From positions 101,144 to 165,143 of the forward strand of contig RXJD01000007.1 of the NCBI GenBank assembly GCA_003987775.1: a DNA stretch of 64,000 nucleotides. Reading direction: 5' to 3'. The DNA is from Mycobacterium sp. GTDB taxonomy: Bacteria > Actinomycetota > Actinomycetes > Mycobacteriales > Mycobacteriaceae. Below the pieces are notes generated by a model, which saw only the letters and a program-made list of their open reading frames with translations, ran no database searches and was not told where the DNA came from. Below, piece after piece: positions 1-9,858 of the stretch (positions within the stretch are counted from its first letter, which is position 1; each line of letters begins with the position of its first letter). The position numbers were made by a program, and so were the translations under genes.

Positions 1-596
1 CCGTGCTGCTGACCGATAACCTCGCCACCGGCTGGGCGGCGGCGCAACGGGCCGACATCCCTTTCGGCGGCACGGTCGCGGTGATCGGGCTGGGCGCGGT
101 CGGACTGTGCGCCTTGCAGAGCGCCTTCACCCAAGGTGCGGCAACGGTTTTCGCGGTCGATCGGGTGCAGGGCCGACTGGCACGTGCGGCCACGTGGGGT
201 GCGACGCCGATCCGGGCGCCGGCGGCCGAGGCCATCCTCGCCGCGACGGGCGGCCGTGGCGCGGATTCGGTCATCGACGCTGTCGCCACCGACGCGTCGC
301 TGACCGACGCGATCGGGGCCGTCCGGGCCGGTGGCACCGTTTCGGTGGTGGGATTGCATGACCTGCAACCGTTTCCGCTTCCGGCACTGCCCTGCCTGTT
401 GCGCAGCATCACGCTGCGAATGACGACGGCGCCGGTGCAGCGCACCTGGCCGCAGCTGGTTCCGTTGCTGGCCTCCGGCCGGCTCGACCTCGACGGCATC
501 TTCACGACGAGGATGTCGCTGGCCGACGCGGCCGCCGGCTACGCGGTTGCGGAGTCACGGTCCGGCGAGCACGTCAAAGTGCTGCTCACGCCGTGA
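1..596 (+). CDS. Zinc-type alcohol dehydrogenase, C-terminal part (5' end outside window)
   Basis: This is the last ~197 residues of a medium-chain dehydrogenase/reductase; the frame is open at the left edge, so the catalytic zinc-binding N-terminal half lies outside. The visible part is the NAD(P)-binding Rossmann domain with a GLGAVG dinucleotide motif near residue 29, an acidic residue after the second strand (FAVDR), and the usual C-terminal helix ending EHVKVLLTP. MDR enzymes of this layout oxidise alcohols or reduce aldehydes; the substrate cannot be read from this half. It ends 18 bp before the convergent amidohydrolase. Confident as an MDR dehydrogenase fragment, not confident of function. 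Confidence 0.85.
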   Translation, partial: VLLTDNLATGWAAAQRADIPFGGTVAVIGLGAVGLCALQSAFTQGAATVFAVDRVQGRLARAATWGATPIRAPAAEAILAATGGRGADSVIDAVATDASLTDAIGAVRAGGTVSVVGLHDLQPFPLPALPCLLRSITLRMTTAPVQRTWPQLVPLLASGRLDLDGIFTTRMSLADAAAGYAVAESRSGEHVKVLLTP

Positions 597-614
597 CCGG
601 AGTGCCGGGCAACC

Positions 615-1784
615 CTAGAAGGCGGCCGACTGCTCGATGATGTTGACCATCACCCGCACCCCGATCCCCAGCGCCCGCTCGTCGAGGTCGAATGTCGGCT
701 GATGCAGGTCCAATTGCGGCCCTTCCCCCGACCAGACGCCCAGCCGCGCCATCGCGCCGGGGACTTCTTCGAGGTACCAGGAGAAGTCCTCGCCCCCACC
801 GGACTGCCGGGTATCGGCCAGCACGTCGGGGCCGACGGCCTCGATCGCGTGGGTGAGGATGCGTGTCGAGACGTCCTCGTTGACCACGGGCGGCACTCCC
901 CGCCGGTAGTGCAGGGAATGTTCGATGGCCAGCGGCGACAGCAGTCCGGCGACGGCTTCGCGGATGATCGCCTCCAGGTCGATCCAGGTCTGGCGGCTGG
1001 CCGTGCGCACGGTGCCGGCCAGCACACCGGACTGAGGTATCGCGTTGGGCGCCACGCCCGCATTCACCGCGCCCCACACCAGCACGGTGCTGTTGCGGGG
1101 GTCGATGCGGCGCGACAGCACGCCGGGCAGCCCGGTGATCAACGTGCCCAGCCCGTAGACCAGGTCGGCAGTGAGGTGCGGGCGCGAGGTGTGCCCGCCG
1201 GGTGAATACAGGGTGATCTCGAGCTGGTCGGCCGCCGAGGTGATGGGCCCCAACCGGACGGCGACCTTGCCGACCTCGAGCCGGGGGTCGCAGTGCAGCG
1301 CGAAGATCCGCGACACCCCGGTCAACGCCCCGGCCGCGATCGCGTCGATCGCGCCGCCGGGCATCAGCTCTTCGGCCGCCTGGAAGATCAACCGCACCCC
1401 GACCGGCAGCTCGGGCACCGATGCCAGGGCCAGCGCGGTGCCCAGCAGGATCGCGGTGTGCGCGTCGTGACCGCAGGCGTGCGCGATGTTGGGCATCGTC
1501 GACGCGTACGGGGCGCCGGTCCGCTCCGCCATCGGCAGTGCGTCCATGTCGGCCCGCAACGCGATCCTGGGCTGATGCTCGGGGCCGAAATCGCAGACCA
1601 GCCCCGTTCCGCCGGGCAGCACCTTCGGGTTCAGTCCCGCGTCGGCCAGTCGCTCCGCGACGAACTGGGTGGTGGCGAACTCCTGGCGCCCCAGTTCGGG
1701 ATAACGGTGGATGTGCCGGCGCCAGTCGACAAGGTCGTCGTAGTGGGCAGCCAGCCACGACTCGGCGCTGTCGACCAGGCTCAC
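615..1784 (-). CDS. amiA1: M20-family amidohydrolase AmiA1
   Basis: A 389-residue metallo-amidohydrolase of the M20/IAA-amino-acid hydrolase type, predicted to split N-acyl amino acids or similar amides with two metal ions in the cytoplasm. Visible metal-site motifs are DMDALPM, then HACGHDAHTAILLG and EELMPGGA, with a dimerisation-domain segment GGHTSRPH. Length and position match Rv3305c (from memory). The ATG at 1784 overlaps the stop of the upstream amidohydrolase by 4 bp (ATGA), so the two are translationally coupled and probably work on related substrates. The substrate is unknown. Confidence 0.9.
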   Translation of the reverse strand: MSLVDSAESWLAAHYDDLVDWRRHIHRYPELGRQEFATTQFVAERLADAGLNPKVLPGGTGLVCDFGPEHQPRIALRADMDALPMAERTGAPYASTMPNIAHACGHDAHTAILLGTALALASVPELPVGVRLIFQAAEELMPGGAIDAIAAGALTGVSRIFALHCDPRLEVGKVAVRLGPITSAADQLEITLYSPGGHTSRPHLTADLVYGLGTLITGLPGVLSRRIDPRNSTVLVWGAVNAGVAPNAIPQSGVLAGTVRTASRQTWIDLEAIIREAVAGLLSPLAIEHSLHYRRGVPPVVNEDVSTRILTHAIEAVGPDVLADTRQSGGGEDFSWYLEEVPGAMARLGVWSGEGPQLDLHQPTFDLDERALGIGVRVMVNIIEQSAAF

Positions 1785-2971
1785 GATGCCGCCCGCTGTT
1801 GCCGGGCCGCCAGCACCCGGTCCCGTTGAGCCGGGTCCTCGGCGAGCGCAACCACGGTGCGCGCGAGCATGATCGCGCCTTCGACCACCGCCCGGTCGGC
1901 GCTGGGACCCGCCGCGGCGGCCGCGAAAGCGCGCTGGTGCACCGTCGCGCCACCAGCGTCGACCCCGATCACCGGGTGGATTCCGGGCAGCACGTGCGTC
2001 ACGTTACCCATGTCCGTGCTGCCCAACGGCAGCGCCGCCTCCACGGCCGGCGCCACCGGTTCGCGCCCGAGCCGGCGCATCTCCTCACGGCACACATCCG
2101 CCAGCCACTGGTCGGGCCGCAACTCGGCGTAGGCCGGGCCGGCCTCGTTGATCTCGTACTCGCAGCCGGCGGCCAGCGCGCCGGCGGCGAAACAGGAGTA
2201 CATCCTGCCTTCCAGCTCGCGCAGCGAGTCGTACTCGACCGCCCGCATCGCGTACTTGAGCGCCGCCTGCCCCGGGATGACGTTGACCGCCTGACCGCCG
2301 TCGGTGACGATGCCGTGCATCATCTGTCCGGGCGCCAACTGCTGACGCAGCAGACCGATCGCCACCTGTGCCACGGTCACCGCGTCGGCGGCGTTGAGGC
2401 CCAGATGCGGCGCGACGGCCGCGTGCGACTCTTTGCCCCGGTATTCCACGTTGACCTCGGACAAGGCCAGGGACCGCGCGCCCGCGATGTCGGTGGGCCC
2501 CGGGTGCACCATCACCGCCGCCGCAACGTCGTCGAACGTCCCGGCCCGCAGCATCAGCGCCTTGCCGCCGCCGGACTCCTCAGCGGGTGTGCCGAGAAGG
2601 GCCACCGTCAGGCCGAGTTCGTCGGCGACCTCGGCCAGCGCCAGCGCGGTCCCCACCCCGGACGCCGCGATGATGTTGTGTCCGCAGGCGTGACCGATTT
2701 CCGGCAGGGCGTCGTACTCGGCGCAGACTCCGACGACCAGCGGACCGCTGCCGAAGTTCGCACGGAACGCGGTGTCCAGTCCCGCGACCGGGGCGATCTC
2801 GAAACCGCGTTGGGCGACAAGCTCTTTGGCTTTGGCGCAGCTGCGGTGTTCGGCGAAGGCCAGCTCGGGCTGCGCGTGAATGGCGTGGGACAGCTCGACG
2901 AGGTCGCCACCGCGGCGCCGCACCGCGGCCTCGACGCGGTCCAGCGCGCTGGGTGTGGGCACTCGGAGCAT
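1781..2971 (-). CDS. amiB1: M20-family amidohydrolase AmiB1
   Basis: A 396-residue second M20 amidohydrolase, first gene of the pair. Motifs are CAEYDALPEIGHACGHN (metal ligands and catalytic Asp), a TPAEESGGGK segment holding the metal-bridging and catalytic glutamates, and GSTDMGNVTH near the C-terminus. It resembles the AbgB-like branch (p-aminobenzoyl-glutamate hydrolase type) more than its neighbour does. The order amiB1-amiA1 is the same as Rv3306c-Rv3305c in M. tuberculosis. The start at 2971 is the first ATG before the conserved SALDRVEAAVRRR helix; no strong ribosome site is visible, so a nearby start is possible. Confidence 0.88.
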   Translation of the reverse strand: MLRVPTPSALDRVEAAVRRRGGDLVELSHAIHAQPELAFAEHRSCAKAKELVAQRGFEIAPVAGLDTAFRANFGSGPLVVGVCAEYDALPEIGHACGHNIIAASGVGTALALAEVADELGLTVALLGTPAEESGGGKALMLRAGTFDDVAAAVMVHPGPTDIAGARSLALSEVNVEYRGKESHAAVAPHLGLNAADAVTVAQVAIGLLRQQLAPGQMMHGIVTDGGQAVNVIPGQAALKYAMRAVEYDSLRELEGRMYSCFAAGALAAGCEYEINEAGPAYAELRPDQWLADVCREEMRRLGREPVAPAVEAALPLGSTDMGNVTHVLPGIHPVIGVDAGGATVHQRAFAAAAAGPSADRAVVEGAIMLARTVVALAEDPAQRDRVLAARQQRAAS

Positions 2972-3371
2972 CTTGGCAGTATCTCACCGCCACGTGCCCC
3001 ACTACGATCGCCTACTGCGCCGAATGTGCTTGGCGGCTGTCCCGCCATTCGCAGGATCCAGTGGGTGACGACGCGGGTGGGCACCTGGGTGAGCTACGGC
3101 GGATTCCCGGCCACTGTATTGATCTAACGCGGCTCCTGCGGGACCGTAGCCCGTCCTGCGGCGCTTTCAAAAACAGTCCGGGAAGCGAAATCCACACATC
3201 CAAACACTGTCATCATCGACGCTTTCGGTCTCCAATCCGGGCTCCTGAAGCGCCTGCAACCGGAGGCCGTGAAACGTACGCCGCTTGATTGCGGCAAAAC
3301 GGCGCGCGATGCAACCCCCCGTCATATTCTTCTGAATCTGCACTGGTCATATACGACTTCGGGAGGTCGCA
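2972..3371. other. Intergenic region between amiB1 and the PPE gene
   Basis: About 400 bp with divergent genes on either side and lower GC from about 3190 on. It should carry both promoters. A ribosome site GGGAGGTCGCA lies directly before the PPE start at 3372. No RNA gene or repeat was recognised. In M. tuberculosis this boundary goes straight from amiB1 to deoD, so it is also the left edge of the PPE/cutinase insertion. Confidence 0.5.
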
Positions 3372-5075
3372 ATGGTCAACTTCGCGGTGTTACCGCCGGA
3401 AATCAACTCGTTGCGGATGTTTGTCGGTGCGGGCTCAGCGCCGATGCTGGCGGCCGCTGCGGCGTGGTCCGGGCTGGGTGAGGAGCTGGGCTCGGCGGCG
3501 AATGCCTTTTCCGCGGTGACCTCCACGCTGGCCGGGCAGTCCTGGCAAGGCCCGGCCTCCCAGGCGATGTCGGCGGCCGCGGCCCCCTACGCGGCGTTCC
3601 TGCAGGCCGCCTCGGACCAGGCCCACGGCGCGGCCGGCCAGGCCCACGTGGTGGCGCGTGTATTCGAGGCGGCCAAGGCCGCCACCATCCATCCGCAAGC
3701 GATCGCGACCAACCGCCAAGCGTTTCTTCAACTGGTCCGCTCCAACTGGTTAGGGCTCAACGCCCCGGCGATCGCGGCCGTCGAGAGTCTCTACGACGAT
3801 TTCTGGGCCGCGGATGTGGCGGCGATGGCCAGCTATCACGGTGGCGCCTCGGCCGCGGCCGCGCAGTTAACGTCCTGGCAGCAGGCGCTGCAGGGCCTGC
3901 CGGGCATCGGCGGGCTGTTCGGCGGGCAGCCCGTCGCACCGGCCGCGCCAGGAGATCCCAACCTGGGCATCGGAAACAAGGGCGGCGGCAATATCGGCAA
4001 CGGCAATGACAGCGGTACCGGCCAGGGCAACATCGGCAACGGCAACACCGGCAGCTTGAATCTGGGCGGCGGCAATTCCGGCAAGCAGAACATCGGCAGC
4101 GGCAACAGTGGCAACGCCAACATCGGCGCGGGCAACTTCGGCAACGCGAACTACGGTTTCGGCAACCTCGGCACCGGCCCCATCTCGACCAGCGGCCACA
4201 ACGTCGGCCTGGGCAACTTCGGAAACTACAACACCGGTTTGGGGAACGCCGGCAACAACAACCTGGGCGGGGGCAATACCGGCAACAACAACATCGGTTT
4301 CGGCCTGACCGGCAATAACTTGGTGGGTGTTGGGGGTACGTATTACGACCGGGCGGCCGGCGCCTTCCATTTCGATGGCCTGAATTCGGGCAGCGGTAAT
4401 ATCGGGTTGTTCAACTCAGGCACTGGCAACATCGGTTTCTTCAATTCCGGTGATGGAAACGTCGGTATCTTCAACTCGGGCAGAAATATTCTGCCCGCGG
4501 AGCTGGGCCACATTCAAGGCCTGGGCATCGGCAACTCCGGCTACGGCAATATCGGTATCGGCAACACCAGTTCCGGAAACTTCGGCATCGGCAACAGCGG
4601 CTCGTTCAATACCGGCGTGGGGAATGCGGGCGGCTACAACACCGGCTACGGCAACTCGGGCAGTTACAACACCGGCAGCCAAAACTCCGGCGCCCTCAAC
4701 ACCTTTGACGGCAATTCGGGCGCTGTCAACACCGGGTTCTTCAATTCCGGCGACACCAACACCGGCTTCGGGTCGACCACCGACACCGGACTGACCAAGT
4801 CCGGCTTCAACACCACCGGCTATCTGGTGTCGGGCTTCAACAACACCGCAACCGGCCCCAACGCTCAACTTGTGTCGGGCTTCTTCAACACGGCCAGCGG
4901 CGCCAACTTTTACAACGGCAACATGTCGGGCTTTTTCAACACCGGTGTGCCAACTACCCAGCCGCCCTTGTACCTGCCGCCCTTCACCGCGAGCGGCTAC
5001 AGTTCCGGCTTCTTCAACACGGGCTCCTTCGGCGGGGGCTTGTTCAGCATTGTTCAGCTGTTCAAGAACCTCTAG
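3372..5075 (+). CDS. PPE family protein, MPTR subfamily
   Basis: A 567-residue PPE protein. The N-terminal ~180 residues are the PPE domain: PPE at residues 8-10, a WQG (WxG) turn near residue 57, and the helical [16 protein letters not shown] start. From about residue 195 the protein is pentapeptide-like NxGxGN repeats ([23 protein letters not shown]) to the end, the MPTR signature. PPE proteins are exported by ESX type VII systems, usually ESX-5, with a PE partner, and end up at the surface; no PE gene precedes it here. The ATG at 3372 follows GGGAGGT at a good distance. It sits between amidohydrolase genes and deoD, where H37Rv has nothing. Confidence 0.93.
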   Translation: MVNFAVLPPEINSLRMFVGAGSAPMLAAAAAWSGLGEELGSAANAFSAVTSTLAGQSWQGPASQAMSAAAAPYAAFLQAASDQAHGAAGQAHVVARVFEAAKAATIHPQAIATNRQAFLQLVRSNWLGLNAPAIAAVESLYDDFWAADVAAMASYHGGASAAAAQLTSWQQALQGLPGIGGLFGGQPVAPAAPGDPNLGIGNKGGGNIGNGNDSGTGQGNIGNGNTGSLNLGGGNSGKQNIGSGNSGNANIGAGNFGNANYGFGNLGTGPISTSGHNVGLGNFGNYNTGLGNAGNNNLGGGNTGNNNIGFGLTGNNLVGVGGTYYDRAAGAFHFDGLNSGSGNIGLFNSGTGNIGFFNSGDGNVGIFNSGRNILPAELGHIQGLGIGNSGYGNIGIGNTSSGNFGIGNSGSFNTGVGNAGGYNTGYGNSGSYNTGSQNSGALNTFDGNSGAVNTGFFNSGDTNTGFGSTTDTGLTKSGFNTTGYLVSGFNNTATGPNAQLVSGFFNTASGANFYNGNMSGFFNTGVPTTQPPLYLPPFTASGYSSGFFNTGSFGGGLFSIVQLFKNL

Positions 5076-5094
5076 CCGGTGCTTGGCAGAGCGG

Positions 5095-5769
5095 TCAGAC
5101 CCGCGCGGCGATGAACCCCGCAGCCTGGCCGGGGTACGGCGGGTCCGCGTATTCGCGGTGGGCGAGCCGGTCGCGGCCGCCGACCGTGCACACCGGGTCA
5201 CCGGGACTGCACAGGTCGATGGCCCGCCCGGCGAACTGACCGGTGGACGACAGCGGGACGTTGAACCGGATACCCGGGTTCCCGAACACCGCGACGGCGG
5301 CGACCTTCTGGGCGAGCACCGGGTCGAGCTCGGGGGCCGAGCCGAATTCGCCGACGGTGTCCCCCAGGGGCGGCACACCCGCCAGCATGGAGACCGCGGC
5401 CGCGCCCTGGGAGAAGCCACCCAGCACGATCCGCGTCCGCGGGCACTGATCCGCCATGAACGCGATGTGGTCGCGCGCGTCGTTCGCCCCGTCGGCGGTG
5501 GTGAGGAAGTTGTAACTGGCCGCGTAGTTCACCGGGTACACGCCGAGGCTGCGTGAGCCCAGGGCCGGCCGCAGCGCGGCCTCGAGCGCGTCGCCGACCA
5601 CGCCCATCCCGGGCGGCTCGGCGGTTCCCCGAGCGAAGACGAGCTCGACGTTGGGACAGTCATCGGCGCCCGCCGTCGGGACCGGGCCGCCGAGCAGAGC
5701 TCCGAAGGCCAGCACGACGGCCGCGGCGAAAATGGAAGACGATTTGTGATGCCGCACAAGGCAGATCAT
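5095..5769 (-). CDS. Secreted cutinase-family esterase
   Basis: A 224-residue cutinase-like serine esterase (Culp type). Residues 1 to ~37 are a signal peptide ending near TAGA; the mature enzyme starts [19 protein letters not shown], the family's first block. The nucleophile motif is GGFSQGAA, and the acid and base are in CSPGDPVC and LAHREY; paired cysteines fit the two family disulfides. Such enzymes hydrolyse short or medium esters or phospholipids outside the cell. The ATG at 5769 was chosen because it gives a clean signal peptide; the reading frame stays open far upstream only because it runs antisense to deoD. It converges with the PPE gene, 19 bp apart, and diverges from deoD. Confidence 0.9.
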   Translation of the reverse strand: MICLVRHHKSSSIFAAAVVLAFGALLGGPVPTAGADDCPNVELVFARGTAEPPGMGVVGDALEAALRPALGSRSLGVYPVNYAASYNFLTTADGANDARDHIAFMADQCPRTRIVLGGFSQGAAAVSMLAGVPPLGDTVGEFGSAPELDPVLAQKVAAVAVFGNPGIRFNVPLSSTGQFAGRAIDLCSPGDPVCTVGGRDRLAHREYADPPYPGQAAGFIAARV

Positions 5770-5814
5770 CACACACGCCGGGCAGCGGTGCCCGAGCAAG
5801 TACTCTCGCCCAGT

Positions 5815-6603
5815 GTGACCAGCGAACTCGCCGCCCAGGCAGCGGCCGTCATCGCCGAACGCACCGGTGTGGTGACACACGACGTCGCCGTGGTGCTGGG
5901 CTCGGGATGGTCGCCGGCGGTGGCCGCCCTGGGCTCCCCGACCACCGTGCTGGCCCAGGCCGATGTTCCCGGATTCGCGCCACCCAGAGCCGAGGGGCAC
6001 AGCGGCGAGATCTTGTCGGTACCGGTCGGCGCGCACCGGGTGCTGGTGATGGCCGGACGCATCCACGCCTACGAAGGTCACGACCTGCAACACGTGGTGC
6101 ACCCCGTTCGGACAGCCTGCGCGGCGGGTGCGCAGGTCGTCGTGCTCACCAACGCGGCAGGCGGGTTGCGTACCGACATGGCGGTGGGACAGCCGGTGCT
6201 GATCAGTGACCACCTGAACCTCACCGCGCGTTCCCCCCTGGTGGGCGCGCAGTTCGTCGATCTGACCGACGCCTACGCGTCGCGCCTGCGCGCGCTGGCC
6301 CGCGCCTGCGACCCGGAGCTTGCCGAGGGCGTGTACGCCGGCCTGCCGGGCCCGCATTACGAGACGCCGGCGGAGATCCGCATGCTGCGGGTCCTGGGCG
6401 CCGACCTGGTGGGGATGTCGACGGTGCACGAGACCATCGCGGCGCGGGCGGCCGGTGCCGAAGTGCTGGGGGTGTCGCTGGTGACGAACCTGGCGGCCGG
6501 GATCACCGGCGAGCCGCTGAGCCACGCGGAGGTGCTGGCCGCGGGGGCCGCGTCCGCGGCGCGGATGGGATCGTTGCTGGCCGACGTGATCGCCCGGTTC
6601 TGA
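5815..6603 (+). CDS. deoD: Purine nucleoside phosphorylase
   Basis: A 262-residue class I (trimeric) purine nucleoside phosphorylase: phosphorolysis of inosine and guanosine and their deoxy forms to base plus (deoxy)ribose 1-phosphate. Motifs are the phosphate-binding GSGW, the TNAAGGL segment, [12 protein letters not shown], and the base-binding NLAAGIT near the C-terminus. A GTG start at 5815 matches the family N-terminus ([15 protein letters not shown]); the frame is open further upstream but that part overlaps the divergent cutinase promoter. Three bases separate it from pmmB, so they form an operon: the pentose 1-phosphate made here is a plausible substrate for the mutase. Confidence 0.95.
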   Translation: MTSELAAQAAAVIAERTGVVTHDVAVVLGSGWSPAVAALGSPTTVLAQADVPGFAPPRAEGHSGEILSVPVGAHRVLVMAGRIHAYEGHDLQHVVHPVRTACAAGAQVVVLTNAAGGLRTDMAVGQPVLISDHLNLTARSPLVGAQFVDLTDAYASRLRALARACDPELAEGVYAGLPGPHYETPAEIRMLRVLGADLVGMSTVHETIAARAAGAEVLGVSLVTNLAAGITGEPLSHAEVLAAGAASAARMGSLLADVIARF

Positions 6604-6606
6604 CCC

Positions 6607-8166
6607 GTGACGCCCGAGGATTGGATCGCCCACGACCCCGACCCGCACACCGCGGCCGAGCTTGCCGCGCTGGATCCGGCTGAGCTCGCCGCACGGTTCG
6701 CGCACCCGCTGACCTTCGGCACCGCGGGCCTGCGGGGGCCGGTGCGCGGCGGGCCGGACGCGATGAACCTGGCCGTGGTGTTGCGGGCGACCTGGGCGCT
6801 GAGCCGGGTACTGGAGCCGTCCACGACGGTGGTCGTCGGGCGCGACGCCCGGCACGGCTCGGCCTCATTCGCTACGGGGGCCGCTGAAGTTCTTGCCGCA
6901 CTTGGGTTTTCGGTACTACTGTTTCCCGGTCCGGTACCCACGCCGGTGGTGGCGTTCGCGGTGCGCGCCACCGGAGCGGCAGCCGGCGTCCAGGTCACCG
7001 CGTCACACAATCCCGCCGGCGACAACGGCTACAAGGTGTATCTCGACGGCGGTATCCAGATCGTCTCCCCCACCGACCGCCAGATCGAGGCCGCCATGGC
7101 GCAGGCTCCGCCGGCCGATGAGATCGCGCGGATCCCCGTCGCACCCGGCGAAACCGATCTCATCGAGCAGTACGTCCGTCGCGCGGCGGCGGTGCGGCGC
7201 GGCACGGGTTCGGTCCGGGTGGCGCTGACCGCGATGCACGGGGTGGGTGGCGCGCTCGCCGTGCAGACGCTGCACCGGGCCGGCTTCGACGACGTGCACG
7301 TGGTCGACGCGCAGTTCGCGCCCGACCCCGATTTCCCCACCGTCGCGTTCCCCAACCCCGAGGAACCCGGTGCCGCCGACGCACTGCTCGCCCTGGCTGC
7401 CGACGTCGACGCCGACGTGGCCATCGCGCTGGACCCCGACGCCGACCGTTGTGCCGTGGGAATCCCCACGCAGGACGGGTGGCGGATGCTGTCGGGCGAC
7501 GAAACCGGTTGGCTGCTAGGCGATTACATCCTGTCGCAGCCCGCGCGCGGCCCCCGGACGGTGGCCAGCACGGTGGTGTCGTCCCGCATGCTGGCTGCGA
7601 TCGCCGCGCAGCACGGCGCGGTGCACGTCGAGACCCTCACCGGATTCAAATGGCTGGCGCGCGCCGACGCCGAGCGACCCGGGACGCTCGTTTACGCGTA
7701 TGAGGAGGCGATCGGACACTGCGTCGATCCCCAGGCCGTCCGGGACAAGGACGGCATCAGCGCCGCGGTGTTGATGTGCGACCTGGTGGCCTCATTGCAC
7801 GGCCGCCCGGTGTCCGACGTGCTCGACGATCTCGCCCGTCGCTACGGCGTGCACGAGGTGGCCGCGGTGCCCCGCCGCGTCGCCGACCCGGACGAGGCGG
7901 CTGCGGTGTTGCGGAGGCTTCGCGCCGATCCGCCGGACCTATTGGGAGGCTTCGCCGCGTCCCATACCGACATCGCCGACGCCCTGATCCTGCACGGCGG
8001 CGACGACGACACGTCGGTACGGGTGGTGGTGAGACCGTCGGGCACCGAACCGAAACTGAAGTGCTACCTGGAAGTCCGGTGTGCGGTGCACGGAGACCTG
8101 GTGGCCGCGCGGCAACGGGCCCGCGCGCTGTCCGGGGCGTTGGTCGCGCAGATCCGGCAGTGGTGA
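6607..8166 (+). CDS. pmmB: Phosphomannomutase/phosphopentomutase PmmB
   Basis: A 519-residue alpha-D-phosphohexomutase family enzyme that moves a phosphate between sugar C1 and C6 (or C5). The active phosphoserine loop TASHNPAGDNGYKVY, the magnesium loop DPDADRCAV, the sugar loop EEAIGHCVDP and the C-terminal phosphate-binding RPSGTEPK are all present in order. It starts with GTG 4 nt after the deoD stop. Operon position with a nucleoside phosphorylase suggests a phosphopentomutase role in salvage, although the family name is phosphomannomutase. Orthologous in position to Rv3308. Confidence 0.92.
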   Translation: MTPEDWIAHDPDPHTAAELAALDPAELAARFAHPLTFGTAGLRGPVRGGPDAMNLAVVLRATWALSRVLEPSTTVVVGRDARHGSASFATGAAEVLAALGFSVLLFPGPVPTPVVAFAVRATGAAAGVQVTASHNPAGDNGYKVYLDGGIQIVSPTDRQIEAAMAQAPPADEIARIPVAPGETDLIEQYVRRAAAVRRGTGSVRVALTAMHGVGGALAVQTLHRAGFDDVHVVDAQFAPDPDFPTVAFPNPEEPGAADALLALAADVDADVAIALDPDADRCAVGIPTQDGWRMLSGDETGWLLGDYILSQPARGPRTVASTVVSSRMLAAIAAQHGAVHVETLTGFKWLARADAERPGTLVYAYEEAIGHCVDPQAVRDKDGISAAVLMCDLVASLHGRPVSDVLDDLARRYGVHEVAAVPRRVADPDEAAAVLRRLRADPPDLLGGFAASHTDIADALILHGGDDDTSVRVVVRPSGTEPKLKCYLEVRCAVHGDLVAARQRARALSGALVAQIRQW

Positions 8167-8189
8167 GTGGTAGCCCATGGCGGCGACCC

Positions 8190-8237
8190 GTCCCCCGCAA
8201 GCGGGAGGTGCCCCCAGCGCCCGGCTGCGCCGGGCTT
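8190..8237. terminator. Two stem-loops between convergent pmmB and upp
   Basis: The 81-bp gap contains a CCCGC/GCGGG hairpin with a 2-nt loop (8194-8205), then a perfect 7-bp stem GCCCGGC/GCCGGGC with a 3-nt loop (8219-8235). Their position between two convergent stops suggests a bidirectional terminator; there is no long T run, as is usual in mycobacteria. Confidence 0.6.
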
Positions 8238-8247
8238 GCGATCGCCG

Positions 8248-8871
8248 CTAGCGCGGCCCGAACTGCCGGTCTCCGGCGTCACCCAGGCCGGGCACGATGA
8301 ACGCCGTCTCGTTGAGCCCCTCGTCGATCGCCGCGGTGAACAACCGCGCGCTGGGCGCCACCTTCTCGACCGCGGCGATACCCTCCGGCGCCACGCACAC
8401 GCACAGCACCGTGATGTCGGTGGCACCGCGCGACAACAACAGGCCGATGGTGTAGACCATCGACCCTCCGGTGGCCAGCATGGGGTCCAGGATCATCACC
8501 GGCAGGTCGGTCAGGTCGTCGGGCAGCGATTCCAGGTAGGGAACGGGCTGATGGGTGTGCTCGTCTCGGGCGATGCCGACGAACCCGACGTGCGCCTCGC
8601 GCAGCACCCCGTGCGCCTCGTTGACCATGCCCAACCCGGCCCGCAGCACGGGCACCAACAGCGGCGGCCTGGCCAGCCGCACCCCGACGGTGTCGCCGAC
8701 CGGCGTGCGGATCTGCACCGGCTCGGTGGGCGCGTCGCGGGTGGCCTCGTAGACGAGCATCAACGTCAGCTCACGCAGGGCGGTCCGGAAGCCGGCGTTG
8801 TCGGTGCGCTCGTCGCGCAGCACGGTAAGCCGGGCCGCCGCCAGCGGGTGGTCGATGACATGGACGTCCAC
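8248..8871 (-). CDS. upp: Uracil phosphoribosyltransferase
   Basis: A 207-residue type I phosphoribosyltransferase converting uracil and PRPP to UMP. The PRPP loop is [11 protein letters not shown], the uracil-binding C-terminal segment is [23 protein letters not shown], and LRAGLGM lies in the conserved middle. Length equals the M. tuberculosis enzyme. The GTG at 8871 gives [16 protein letters not shown], the expected N-terminus. It is divergent from sapM with a 93-bp shared promoter region holding an AT-rich TATATA stretch (8883-8888). Confidence 0.95.
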   Translation of the reverse strand: MDVHVIDHPLAAARLTVLRDERTDNAGFRTALRELTLMLVYEATRDAPTEPVQIRTPVGDTVGVRLARPPLLVPVLRAGLGMVNEAHGVLREAHVGFVGIARDEHTHQPVPYLESLPDDLTDLPVMILDPMLATGGSMVYTIGLLLSRGATDITVLCVCVAPEGIAAVEKVAPSARLFTAAIDEGLNETAFIVPGLGDAGDRQFGPR

Positions 8872-8952
8872 GGCAAGTGACCCTATATAACAATCGGATT
8901 CAGGCCTGCTGACACGCGCATTTTCGTTCGCTCCGCGGGTCCCGAGCGCCCC

Positions 8953-8958
8953 TATACT
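8953..8958 (+). promoter_or_regulatory. Predicted -10 element of sapM (leaderless)
   Basis: TATACT lies 6 nt before the sapM ATG at 8965, so transcription should start at or next to the A of the start codon. No ribosome site is present, consistent with a leaderless mRNA, a common arrangement in mycobacteria. Confidence 0.6.
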
Positions 8959-8964
8959 CCCGGC

Positions 8965-9825
8965 ATGCGGGGTCTGCGACGGCACTTGACCAGGGCTTTC
9001 TGCGCCCTGACTCTGAGCGTGGCGGTGCTGCCGGCGCCCCGGGTGGCGCTGGCCGCCGCGACGCTGCCGGCGTATGCGCACGTCGTGATCGTGATCGAGG
9101 AGAACCGCTCGCAGGCCAACATCATCGGCAGCAAGGCGGCGCCGTGGATCAACGCGCTGGCCGCCGGCGGGGCCATGATGGCGCAATCGTTCGCCGAGAC
9201 ACATCCCAGCGAACCGAATTACCTGGCACTGTTCGCCGGCAACACCTTCGGGCTCACCAAGGACAGTTGCCCGGTGGACGTCGGCGCCCAACCGAACCTC
9301 GCGTCCGAGTTGCTGGCCACCGGGCATACGTTCGGCGGCTACTCCGAGGATCTGCCCGCGGTCGGCTCGACGGCATGCAGCGCGGGCAAGTACGCGCGCA
9401 AGCACGTGCCGTGGGTGAACTTCAGCAACGTCCCGCCCAGCGTCTCGGTGCCCTTCTCCGCCTTCCCGGGCCCCGGGAACTACGCGAGCCTGCCGACAGT
9501 GTCGTTCGTGATCCCGAACAACGACAACAACATGCACGACGGCTCGATCGCCCAGGGCGATGCCTGGCTCAACAGCCGGATGTCGGCGTACGCCAACTGG
9601 GCCCGGGCCAACAACAGCCTGCTCATCCTCACCTGGGACGAAGACGACGGCGGCCCGCGCAATCAGATTCCGACCGTGTTCTACGGGGCGCACGTGCAGC
9701 CCGGCAGCTACAACGAAACCATCAGCCACTACAACGTGCTGTCCACGCTCGAGGAGATGTACGGGCTGCCCAAAACGGGTTACGCGGCAACTGCTCCGGC
9801 CATCGCAACTATTTGGGGCGGGTAA
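8965..9825 (+). CDS. sapM: Secreted acid phosphatase SapM
   Basis: A 286-residue exported phosphatase of the phosphoesterase (PF04185-like) family. M. tuberculosis SapM dephosphorylates PI3P and hinders phagosome maturation. The signal peptide covers residues 1 to ~32. Conserved blocks include [33 protein letters not shown], the [13 protein letters not shown] segment and TWDEDDG with metal-binding acidic residues. It follows the Rv3310 sequence nearly end to end (recalled, not aligned). The ATG at 8965 leaves a short basic n-region (RGLRRHLTR) before the hydrophobic core. Whether the host effect is conserved in this species cannot be told from sequence. Confidence 0.93.
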   Translation: MRGLRRHLTRAFCALTLSVAVLPAPRVALAAATLPAYAHVVIVIEENRSQANIIGSKAAPWINALAAGGAMMAQSFAETHPSEPNYLALFAGNTFGLTKDSCPVDVGAQPNLASELLATGHTFGGYSEDLPAVGSTACSAGKYARKHVPWVNFSNVPPSVSVPFSAFPGPGNYASLPTVSFVIPNNDNNMHDGSIAQGDAWLNSRMSAYANWARANNSLLILTWDEDDGGPRNQIPTVFYGAHVQPGSYNETISHYNVLSTLEEMYGLPKTGYAATAPAIATIWGG

Positions 9826-9845
9826 GCGTCAACAGGCCGGGTCGC

Positions 9846-9851
9846 TATTGT
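9846..9851 (+). promoter_or_regulatory. Predicted -10 element of the Rv3311-like gene (leaderless)
   Basis: TATTGT ends 7 nt before the ATG at 9859, and no ribosome site precedes the start. This fits a leaderless transcript and favours ATG 9859 over the upstream in-frame start at 9850. Confidence 0.5.
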
Positions 9852-9858
9852 GTGCCGC

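Noticed and set aside
5770-6855. Extended N-terminus of the cutinase frame (586 codons)
   Set aside because: It runs antisense through deoD and pmmB; the signal peptide starts at 5769.
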